Both the position numbers and the translations under genes were made by a program. The notes under the pieces were generated by a model. That model was not told the origin of the DNA, searched no databases, and saw nothing but the letters and a program-made list of their open reading frames with translations. Below, one piece after another: positions 12,401-24,400 of a stretch of 64,000 nucleotides of DNA. The DNA lies in NCBI GenBank assembly GCA_002118135.1, contig BDIU01000435.1:268-64267 (forward strand). Direction: 5' to 3'. Each line of letters opens with the position of its first letter. Position 1 is the first letter of the stretch. This stretch comes from Trebouxia sp. TZW2008 (taxonomy: Eukaryota > Chlorophyta > Trebouxiophyceae > Trebouxiales > Trebouxiaceae).

Positions 12401-15400
12401 CATTGCCTGCTGTGCATGACCTCTAACACCAAGCACAGCAGAATAGTCAGCAAGCATGTCTTCAAACCACGAGAGCTACAGGTGCTGCCGTGCAGTCTGC
12501 ATGTAAAGCAATGACTGAAGTGTGCATGTCATTGCCAATCAGACACTACAGAATGCATCTTGACACCCTGCGTTTTGCACTCGAGTTACATGGCAAATTG
12601 CTTGATAGATTGTTTGCTTGAATGATTTATGCCCAGATGATGGCATTTGCTGTACACAGGCTCTTGAGCAGGCTGCCAAGACCCCCGCAATTGCACCATG
12701 ACAACCTCTACAAAATTGTCTCAAGACAACAGTACCTGAATGATACTCCTGCAATCAGCTGTAAATGCTGTACACAGGCTCTTGGGCGGGTTGCTGAGAC
12801 CCATGGGGTTGCAGCACAGCATGCACAACATGCGCTGCCTCTGAACGCCGCTTTCATCTGCTGGCAATGGGGCAAGGCTGAGGGCGTCTCCAGCATTCTG
12901 GCCCTGCTAGCAGGGTTGATGGGACTGCCCAGCTTGCCCCAGGGTTGGCAAGATGTCCTAGCTTGCCTTGGCAAAACCTCTTCTGCCGCCTCTCTGTCTG
13001 ACCTGCTACAGGTAACAATGCTTGTATCTGCGCCTATCACAGCAACAGCGCTTGTATTTGCGCCTGTCAGAGCACCAGAAACAGCGTCTATGTCTTGCTT
13101 ATACCTTGTCAAAATCCTTGAAGCAGCCTTAAACTATGCAAGACATGAGGCTGTACGTTGCAATCTGCCTAGCATTGCCTGCACAAAATAACGCCTGTCA
13201 TCTGTCATGTGCTGAAAGCCTTGCCTGCCCTTGTTTGGCTTCCATTGCCAGACTGACTTGTGAGATAGAACGCCTACATGCATTGCTGCAATTTTGTCGT
13301 TCAATTTTCATCTCATTCTAGGCGTATGCTAGGCAGGCTCAGCAAGCCCAGCTAGGTATGTACTGGAGTTGTGTGTACAATCCTCAAGACTTACACAAAC
13401 CTTTAGCACTTGCTCCGGGTCTAGTACTGAGCTGTGGGCTTTACCATTGCCAGGAGTTGGGCAGTGCTCTTCACGCAGAAGGACTCACGGTAGAGAAAGA
13501 CTGGGAACAGGTGAAGCTGAGCTGCTGGACAAGTAATGACAAGGGAGTAGAGCCTGCACGCCTGAAGCAGCTACAGCATCAGGTATGACAGTCTTCTGAT
13601 GAGGTCTGCTTGGCATATACAATAACTTCTCTTTGTAGGAACACTGAATATAAGGACGTTCTCAATGTAGGGACAATGCAATTGGTAATCAACTGCTGCA
13701 TTCTGACCGCAGTGGCACTTCTGAGCAAGGACAATTCAATGCAAGGACAGTTTTCTTGGGAACCCAAGACATTTTAGAAAGAGAAATTACTGGATATCTG
13801 TTCTTGCAGTCAGCAAGATCGCTCACAGAATGCATCTGCCGGTTGTCCTTGCTATGCCGGCACCTTGGCCCAGTAAGAGACTTCAAGTTACTTATTGTCA
13901 TTTCAGACTATGGGCGCTCATGCAGATTCTGCTTCCTGTCTGCTGCCCCTGCCTGCTCTGAGTTGCCACACTCTGTTTGCTCAGTTGCTTTCATCATGCA
14001 TTGCAAGCTGACAGCTGCTCAATGAAAGACCAGGCCCAACTTTGATCAGATGAATGAAACAGCTCTACAGCGGCGCTGTTGTAAGATTTCTAGCTTGACA
14101 GACCAGCTGCAAGCCCGCACCAAGCCAATTGTGCTGATGTGCAGTGTCATTTTGTGGCGTTCATGCAAAGCGCAGTGCTCATCCTGAGGCCCCACATAGA
14201 GCACATTCTGGCAAATTGCACCTGGACTGAGGGCCTGGCAGCTCAAGGCCCTGCCCTGACCATCAATGAAGATGTCTCAGCCCCCTGCGCATTGTCAAAC
14301 CCTCACCTGACCCCTGCAAGCCCCAGCAAGCCCCCAAGCCATGTAACCAGCGGTGGACATGTTGACCAAGACAACACAGTGGAAGCTGAAGAGACCAGGA
14401 CAAGACAGAAGGCAGCTAGTCAGCAGCCCCCTGGAATAGAAGCTGAACAAGCCAGGGCAGGGCACGAGGCAGCTGGCCAACAGCCCTCATCTGTCATTGA
14501 GGCCGCCCTTGCAGCCTTAGTCAGGCTCAACTGGCTGATGCTGAGTAGACGGAAGCTGGCACAGAGTTGGGCGGCAAATATGAGTCAAGCCCAAAAGGTG
14601 CTGGAGTCTGGCAAAGCTGAGGTGAGCACTTGCACCTGGCTTGCTGACGTGCATGGCTGCACATCATCTTGACTGTTGCCCATGAATGCATGCGTGCACT
14701 CGCTCAGGTGATAGCAGCCAAGCTGACGGCATGGATTCAGCAAGAATGCGCATCGCAGAGTTGCGACGCTACAGAGCCCGCTTGAGTCCATTTATGAACT
14801 CCAGCTCTGCCTGCATCAGGAGTCAGCAGCTCTCTTCACAAAGGCCTTCACTTTACGCGTTTCTCCACAGGAGTTCCCACAAGAGCGACTCTGTGCTGAA
14901 GAGTTGGTGCTATGGGCAACAGCTGTGGCAGCAGCTGATAGGGTGCACAGCAGCAAGCAGGTGCAGGAAGCTGTCATTGGCGTCTGCAGCAGCATCAGTC
15001 ACCCCTGGCCTGACTTGCCTGCCCTGTTGGAAGCAGCCCTGCCCCATGCACCCACTGAAAGGGTGAGGTGTACTGTCTGTGCTGACTTGCAGCCAGCAAT
15101 TGCATGCAGTTGGCTGGTCATTGAAAGGCCCAGTCAGCATCACCACAAGCCCACTTGGTTATTTGGTCTAGTCGCTAGGTCTTGTGAGCTTCGTCCAAGC
15201 TGGGTTACAGATCTGTGATGAACCCATACTCTTTGAGTTCTCTAGCCATTTGCCGCCTGCATCCATTTGCTGATGATCCCTTCCTAATGGCTGGCAATAA
15301 GTCTGCTTCTGAATTCTCCTGTGATGATTAATAACAGCTCTGCAACAGCAAGTCATTGAGCAAGGTTAACATACTGTCTGCACTGGCTCAAGGCTGAGAC

Positions 15401-18400
15401 TCTTGCTGCCTTTCTGGCCTGGTTGCGCCTAACCTGCTTGCAAGAAGTCATCGTTGTTGCAAAAAATTACCTTTGTATTTGTCTTGAGTCATTATGTGTC
15501 TTGAGTCATTGCACCAAGGTTGCAGCACATGACTGACCATACTCATGCTGTTCAGGCTGCTGCTATGATGAGGCGTCTGAGGACTGCTTGCACCCAGTCT
15601 GTCACCCTCCAAGGTATGAAGGCTAGCCTTGACAGAAGTCACTTTGACCCATGTCACTGCGCCCTTGCCTTGCATGCTGTGCTCAAAACCTTTGTCTGGT
15701 GTTGTGCATGCACGTATAGAAAGCTGCTGCATGGCCATCACATGACAAAGCAGGCATACCAACAGCTGATATTTCTACTGTCTGCATTGTTCTGGACTGT
15801 AATGATCATGTCCAGCCAGCAGTGTACAACCTGCACAATCATCTATGAGTGATCTTGGCATCCATGTTCAACAAGCACAATCAGCGTGTATGCCGTGCTC
15901 CAGCAGCATGTTTGCATGGCAATAGCACTGACTATGCTTCAATTCACTCCACAGCAGATAGTTTTGAACTGATATTGACAGCTGGGAAACAGCATATGTC
16001 TCTAGCATATTCCTCAGCAATAGTCAGCGTTGTGTTTGGCTGCAGAGGGCAGCATGCCAGTTAATTGGCATGATGAGTGGCATGCATACTGCATTGCCAC
16101 TGCAGCGCATCTGCAAGCTTGGCTGAAAGGCGGTGCTGTTGTGTTGTCTATTCGGCAGGTGAGACAGTCATTGTGCGTATGTGCATGACCAGAACTCGCC
16201 CCGCAGCCCCACAGCAAAGCTCTGATGGATTGGCTGCGCCCATGCCTCAAACAGTCACTTTCCACAGATGTTGCGTGCGCATATCAGCGCAGGTATCAGT
16301 ATAGCATCCTGTGACCATGCATACTCTTTGCAGTCTGTTGTCTGGTCTGTATGGGAGACTTACTTCAAGGCCTCAAGCAAAGCACTTGATACAACAGAGC
16401 GTCATATGCATATTACTTCCACCGCTGGCATGCTAATTCATTGGTTGGTTCTTTGAATACCTCCATGTCTCAAGCACGGCACTCTGTCTCAGAACTGTAC
16501 ATGCATAGCAATCCCACAGCTTGCATGTTGATTGCTTGGCAAATTGAGATTTTGGCAATGTGTAGGGGACAGTGCATGCAAGCCCTTTGAGCAGCGACAT
16601 GGGCAACTCAGACCTCCTGCAGTACCTGACAGCTCAGCCAAAGTCAAGTCTCAACATGGAGGCTGCCTTGCCGCCCCTATCGACTTGCTTCCAGCATCCT
16701 CTCTGCTTAGGTATAATACATGAACCAGCATGTATGACTGAGCATACAACAGCCGCCTGTTGCCCAGAACTTTGCTGGCACTGCATTCACTTGTGTCAAC
16801 ACCATTGGCCGCCTCCTTTTGCCTTTGTGGTCAAAGCCTTTGACAGCAGGACTTTGTTTGGACTCAAAGCAGCTGCGTGAGCAGCAAGCTGACAATGCAG
16901 CTGGTCAGAAGATGAGTGTGACAAACTGTTGATGAGTGATGCAGGCCAAGGGCAAGCAGTGAAGGAGGATGAGGCATTGATGGCGCTGCAATTCCTTATG
17001 CATCCTACATGCAGCCCTGAAGTTACAGCCTGGCATCAGCACAGGTCAGTCACCCTTTGGCTTAATTTCAATGCATGCTTTTGTGCTTCCCTCAGCACCT
17101 CATTGCATGCAGCCTTGTGATTCACTCAGCATATCATTGCACGCAGTGTGCAAGGACAGTCAGCATGATGCACTGCCTGCAACTGTTGCTCTTGAAACTG
17201 TGAACTTCTGCAAGTTGTGCTTGCCATCTTCTGCATTGAAGACACGACCTTATGCAGCCGAGCCTTACCGCTGTGGCAACAAGCACACACCTAACCCTGC
17301 CTGTTTTCCGTTTGCCTGGTGCATGAGCATTGAGCTCACAAAACACACCATCGCACTATACCAATGGCAACTAGCACCTTGGATCCTGTCTGTAGCTGTG
17401 CGCTCAACAAGCTATAAGAAGAGCTACAGGCAATTGCCTCAGGCATATAGCGCTTATGCTCAACAGCAACTTCTGATGTACAGGGTACAGCAACTGCCTG
17501 CTTGCCCAGAGCTTGATGCGCAAACCACTCTCCCTCCTTCCCGGCAATCTCTGTTGCCTGATGACATTGCACTGGAGCTGCATCAGCCCAAAGCTGACCG
17601 GACAACTCAAGCATCTCTGCATGAAGGCAGGCAGCCAAAAGCCAGCGCTGCTTTGTTGCCCAACAGCAGCCTACATAACCAGCAGCTTGGCTCTAGCAGC
17701 ACTCAGCCTCAGCAGTCTGTGGTGAAGCCCGGCTTCAAGCTTGATGCTGTGCAAGCTTCAGACAGCCGTGCTGATGGTAGCGGAGACCCACCCTGTCATG
17801 CAATATTTGCCTCGCCAAAGCAGGCACTGTCGGCGGTCCCTTCAGCTTTTGAGGAGAAAGCTCACAATTCAGTCAGTGCTGATGACCAGGCGTTTGCACT
17901 GACAGCAGATTCAGCAGAGCTCATTTTGGCTGAGTCAGAGGAAAGCGCTCCTGAGGGCAAGCAGGCTATGCACTGTGGGGAGGGGCAGGGCCTCTCAAAC
18001 TTGCCCTCCACAGGAGCGCCTCAGTCCACTGGCAGCTTGCCTAAGCAGGCAGCTGAGACTATCCAGGCCAGCCGGCTGGTCAAGAGAAGGCTGCCTAAGC
18101 TGAGGATGCCACTGACTGGCCTGGGTACCAAGCGTAGGGCTGCAAACAGAGCAGCTACTCCACGGTATGTTGCTGAGGGCACAGAATCAGCCTTCGACCT
18201 CAGCAATTGTGCCCTTGGTGTCAGCTTGGACGGTGCTTGTGCTGAAAGCCTGCTGATGCGGGAAGCCTGTGTGCAAAGCCAGCCAACTGTGGAGGAAGAA
18301 GAGCAAGCCGCCCTTGCGCTGCATCGCTACCTAAGCTTGGTTCAAGGTAGTGACAGCTCATCTGATGCAGTGCCTGTGTCCAGGGCAGAACCAGCAGATG

Positions 18401-21400
18401 AGCAGACGTCCAGTTTGTCTCAAAGCTCAGCGCAGCATGCGCAGCACAGCAGCAGAAGTCTAGGGTGGCTTTGGCATAGACCAGTAGCAGAGGGAACCGA
18501 ATCCATTGCTGCGTTTCACCCATCATGGCATTTGAGAGCTGCCCACTCAACACAGCAGTCTCAGGAGCAGCCACGCCAAACAGATGCTGACAGCTTGTCT
18601 GACAATGACAACAATCCACTAGACCAATTCTTCAGGCCTGCTGGGGGCATCTCTAAGAGCCCTGCTGGGGGCATTTCCAAGAGTACTGCTAGGGGCCTCT
18701 CCCAAAGCGCCCAGCACCAGCCAAGCATGGTTGAGCAAGCTGGCTGCCTTAATTTCAGCAGCCATGTTGTTTCAGATGGCCAATTGCCACAGCAAGCAGG
18801 GCAGGGCCAGAAGCCTGGGGCTAAACAGCGAAGCCCCATTGATGACGTTGTGCTCAGCTCAGAAGAAGCCTCTGAGGTGGAATCACAAGAAGCTGAGCAT
18901 GACTCAGCTACGGAGTTTGAGCCCAGCGCGTCTCAGCATGCACAGGACGTCACTTCTGACCCTACTGACGATCTAGCAGGAAGGGTGTTTGCCAGCTCTG
19001 AGCATGAGCCTGGTCAATTTGACGAGGGACAGTATGCAGACTACCACTCAGAAGAGGGGCAATCTGATGATCCAGGGTTGGATGAGTCTTCAGCCTATCT
19101 GCCAGCAGGCATAGCAGACGCGTCAGAGGTGTACAGCCCCATGTCACATGGGGCAACGCGCGTGCGGTCCATGATCACTCAGAGACCCTTCATGCTAGAA
19201 GAGCCAGTCAGCCCAGCTGCAGAGCGTCTTGGCTTGACCATGGGGAGAACGTCCCAAGTCACCTTCAGCACGCAGTCTCTGGGAGACACTGTTGTCATGC
19301 AAGCTCCAGGACAACCTGATGAGCCATTGTACCGTGACTGGTCACAGTCTGCTCAGAGCTTCAGCGCACATGCTCAAGAGACTGCTGCAGCAGCTGCCCC
19401 CGACCCTGACCTGGCAGCTGAGGCAAATCAGGAAGAGGTGGTGTATGAGAGAGTGCCCCTCTCTGATCCAAACATCACCAAGGCGCCCAGCAAAGGCGCT
19501 ATCAGTAAGCTGACTGGCACTCTGTTCAGGCGCTCAGGCAAGCGCACAGCTGAGACACAGACAACTGAGCAACGGGAAGAAGAGACTCAGACTTCAGATC
19601 AGCCTGAGTCAGAGCCAAATGTGCAGCAGCTTGTTCCGGCTGGGCAGCTAGAACTGGGGCAGGAGCTTTCCTTTGGTGATGCTCTGAAAGCTCAACCTGC
19701 TCCAGCCTTGACTGCCGCCAGCGAGCCTGCACAAAGGCCTGACGGTGGTGGTATGATGCTGTCAGACTTGATAGAGACGCACGGCCCTCTGGCAATGACA
19801 GCAATGTCATCACCAACTCATACCAGCGCGTTTGTCTTGCCAGCTGAGCAGACCTCTCCAGCACAGTTGGCAGGCTTGGCTGAGGGAGGGGACACAGCTT
19901 TCAGTGCTCAAGCATCAGGGCAGGAAGTGTCAACAGCAGTGCCTCAGCAGCTTTTAGGCTTGAATGACTTGCCAGCTGCGACAGACATGATGACCTTCCA
20001 GGTCGACGGTCAGATCAAGCTTGGGCTTCGCCCTCGCCAGCTCACCTTCTCGGGTCCGGCACAGCCTCCGCAGTTGCGGCCGCAGCTGATCGACGGCCAG
20101 ATAGCAGCATCAGGCTCGAGCACGTTCTTCCCCCCTCCGCCGGACGTGGCCCTTGAGTCAGCGGCCGGCCCCGTCTCCTTTGCAGGTCAAGGACCCTCTC
20201 CTGTACCGCTACTGCAGCCAGCAGGTGAAGCCTCAGGTGCTGTCAGCAACATGGCTGCACCCTCTGAACAGCAGCCAGAGCATACTCAGCAGCCAGAGCA
20301 TACTCAGCAGCAGCCCTTGCCCGTCATTGCAGCAGCAATGTCCAGGCAGGCATCCATGCAAGCAGATCAGGGACCAGCTGATTTGCCTGCAGGTCATCCT
20401 CTCACAGCTGTTGCACCATCACTGTCATGGCCAGGCAAGGACTTGGTTTCAGCGCTGCCTACCAGGGAGGACACCCTCTCCAGACAGCCCTCAGCGCTGG
20501 CAAACAAGCCTTCAAGGCCAGGCTCAGCAGCCTTGCAAGTGCCCTCCAGACAGGGCTCAGCAGCTTCACAAGTGCCTGCCAGGCAGCTCCCTGGCACAGT
20601 CAGCAACGAGTCAAGGCAGGCTTCAGCAGTAGCGCAATCATTGCCGAAGCAGCTGTCAGCAGCAGCACAGCAGCCAGCCTATGGTTCATCTAGCATGTCT
20701 CAACAGCAATTCAGGCAGAACTCAGCTAATGCCTCAGAGATGCCACTGTCCAGACAGCTGTCAGCAGCTGTCCCAGAGGAAGCATCCACAGGGCCTGATC
20801 AGGCAGCAGGGCCCAGCCCTCAAAGGGGCATTGAGCAGGCTTGGGCTGCCCTGCTGCCTACGCTCCTGGCAGAAGTCAACAGGCAGCAGCACAACTCAGC
20901 AGCTGCCGCAGGACCTACTGCTAGTGACCTGGTATTCGCAGAATCTTTTCAGCAGGCCAGGAGCGGCAGTGATGCTGCTCAAACAGTGATGGACATTCTG
21001 AAGACATGGGCTCCTGTTCCAAAGTCCATGTCTGCAGGTAATGATTGGCATGACTGCATGATGTTCATCATCTGCACTGGCTAGACTCTGAATACAAGCA
21101 TTGATTTTGATGTAAGCCATCATATCTGGCCTGGTATGTGCCAGTTTGAATTGTTGCTGCCTGCAATGTGTCAGTGCTTGACCAGCATCAACAGAGGCTG
21201 ACTTATGCACTGTATGACCATGTGTCATTGATGCTGTGATGCCCAGCACAACACAATTTGGCACACACACTTGACGTTCTGAGGTGAGAAATATAAACAA
21301 CTTTGATGGTAAGGCAGCTCAGCTGACAGCATAGCACAGCTCAGCGCATCCTCAACTGCCGACAGCTTCAGAAGTACTCAACTTGAATCATTCACCGAGG

Positions 21401-24400
21401 CGTACATCATGCACAATTTGCGTTTCGGGAAGACAACAAACAATTTTGATGGTGGATAAAAAGGGACTGTGCAGGTCCAAAGCAGAGCGCATCACAGCTG
21501 CTGAAGGCAATGCGTCTGGAAATTGGCCCCAGGGGCGTGTCAGACAAGAACAGGAGCCACAGCTCCCAGCAGCCCCATCAGAGCAGAGGGCCCTTCCTCA
21601 ATAGGCTTGCACAAGAGAGCGGACAGACTGCATTCCATAGTGATCTGCACTCAGCGAGTCAGCATGGCAGGTGAGACTTACAACACTCCTGTGGCACTGG
21701 TTTGACCTGCACCATAAATTGCAATGGCAGCAGCATCAGCCCTGTTGTAGGCATACTTTGTTCACCTTCTGTTTCTGCAAGCTGCCAAGAATGTCAAGAC
21801 AGTATTGCGCAATCGCCATATTGACAGTAGTCATGCAATCCAAACAGCCTGACTTAACTTTGATGATCTTTCAGGTCACCTAAGGCAAGGGGCTATCAGT
21901 CACAAATGGCAGCATATGAGTCACAGCTGCCGCTTAACCATCCTGATGCTCAAAGACTGAGGCTACTAAGGCTGGATGGCCCTGCACAGCTGCCGGACAG
22001 ACACATGCAGGCAGGCCTGAACAGCACAGCTGCTGCTGATATCTCTGCAAATCAGCTCAGGTAGGCCTCTTGCTGTGGTTTTGCATTCATGTCAGCTGCA
22101 GAGTGCAACCTGAAGTCAAAGTGACACAGCTACTGCTGATATCTATGCAAATCAGCTCAGGTCGGCCTCTTGCTACGGCTTTGCAATCAAGATTGTGGTA
22201 AAGTGCAGTGTGTCTTTCAACCTGACACAGCTGCTGTTGCTGTTTTGTGAACACTGCGCATAGAGGTCAGTAGCTGGAGGCAATGACATGAGTAATCATT
22301 AGGTAGGCATAATTGCGAGCAGCTTTGCAATCATGCGCTGATTTTAAACTGGAATGTTGACCTCGCAGGCTTTGTTTGACTAACAATGCTCTGTATGCAT
22401 GACGGATTTGGCATGCCGCATACCCTTGCACAGCTGCATGGCTCTCCTTTTCAGAGCCTGTGTGAGCCTGTGTGGCATCTCTCAGAGCAACATCTATAAG
22501 CATCCTCCCAAACAGCCACAACACTGCTCAAGCATGATCCTTTCACCAGGCTATGTGGTTCAGCAATCCATCAAATGCATGAGTCAGCAATCCATCAGGT
22601 GCATAAATTTTGTTCTTTATTGCAGGCTGTTAAGACTGCCAATCATGGCAAGGCAGTCCTCCACTCCAGCAACCAGTCAGAGGGACCCTGGACCCCACTC
22701 CTCGAAACAGCCCCTTCAGGATGCCAATGGACGCCTGACGCCCCCACATCACCTGCTGAACCCCTCTTTGGCCCCTGTCCAGCTCCCCCTTGACCCCCCT
22801 CCACCCAGCAGCCGCTCAGCACGCAGCAACACATCAGCAGCGTGCAATCATGAGCCCAACAGCTTCACTGTGGGCACCATTACTAACGCATACTTCAGTC
22901 ATGGGCCCACAGGGCCGTTGTCCATCTGGGGGCAGTCTGCAATCAGCCCTGCCCTCGGGGCTTCTCAAGCAGCTGCTGAGGCAAGCACAACAAACAGCCC
23001 TGCTCCTTTCAGTCCAGCCTCAGGCCATGGGCAGATGCATAATACCTTTGAGCCTGTTTCATATGCCAGCGCTTACATGAATGGTCTCCCTTGGGAAGCT
23101 GATGCTGCACCTGAGTCATCCAAGCAGCCAGCACAGCAGGCAGCAAGCATCCAACAGCTTCTGCCCAACAGCAAGAGGCGCAGCAGCAACGCTGATGGGC
23201 AGTCTACCAATCTAGTAGACAACCGCACAGCTCATGTGCAGCAGAACAGCAATGGCAGTGGTAGCATCTCCAGTAGCAGAGAGGGCAGAAGCAAGCAACA
23301 CCATCAGCAGAAGGACAAGAGCCTTAGGATTGTGGCGCACAGCCCTGAAGGCCCTGTAGCGAGTGGTGTTCAGAGGGCAGCCAGAGCACAGAGGAGACCT
23401 GAGGATGATGAGCAATCTGATGTTGAGCAGAACAGCCGCAGGATGAACAGATCGCCGCCCCGCCACCACCAAGTCAGGTGAGGCGACCTTGGGATGATGC
23501 TGAGTGTTGGTGACAATGAGGGAGGGTTTGATTGCAGAAGCTGTCAAGCGACTTATGGCCTCTGTCAGCCCAAGAACAAATGCAATGAGCTTACAAAGTG
23601 CACGACGATTCAACTCCATGACTCTTTGTAAAGTCTGTATGCATAGGCATTTTCACCTGGGCATTGCTTGACTCCTTTCAGAACTGGCATTCATGTTTGA
23701 CTGGGCAGATCCTCAGGGGTAGTTGGCAAGCCCTCCCAAGAGAATGACCATTACATCAACAGCATTCTGATGGTACCTGTGATGTGTGATGCAGGGCAGC
23801 TGGTGCACCTGGTGACAGCTCCTACAATGCCAGTATCAGGGTGCAAAGGCTAGGTCCCAGCCCTCAGAAGCCTCAAGCATCCACCGGACCCAGCACACTG
23901 CCTGTACATCCAATCCCTTCCCAGCCAGCAGACAGCACCTCCAGAGGCAATGCACAGCAATCCAGCCGCAGACAGGCTGCATTGCAACAGCTGGCAGCAC
24001 GTTCCAGGTCCAGAAGTGGCTCATCCAGCAGGGCTCTTTCCCAACAGCCCTCCAAGGCCAATCTAGAACAGCCCTTGGCCTTAGACCATGCCCTGCTCAA
24101 CTCTGCCTTGGCACAGGATGCTGCTGCAGCAAGGCTTGCAGGTGACTACTTAGCAGCAGCACACTCAGCTGCATCAATTCATTCTGCGGCGGCCTCTTCA
24201 GCTTCCAGCTGGCCACAGCAGTCTGATCTGCCAATGGAGATGCAAAGTCAAAGGGACCAGATAGGGGCTAACGCAGGGGTTGAGGGGTTGATGGGCAGTG
24301 AGTGGGAGAGCGTTCTCAGGCGGGGCTTTCAGCTGGCTCAAGGACCAACCACTGACCAGTTTCTGCAAGTTGTGGACTTGTATCCTGACCAAAGGCTGAG

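Larger units (their letters stand above)
11832..15063 (+). other. Giant gene, helical middle exons
   Basis: Well-supported exons are about 11832-12263 (LHSIYAGLVQQALAQLMDKA; Pro/Ser-rich repeats of QYPxSPA), 12778-13011, about 14200-14621 (LANCTWTEGLA, in-frame repeat of QQPxxIEAE, then LVRLNWLMLSRRKLAQSW) and about 14750-15063 (YELQLCLHQESAALFTKAF, AEELVLWATAVAAADRV). The helical, Leu/Ala-rich style fits an alpha-solenoid. No named domain could be recognised. Confidence 0.5.
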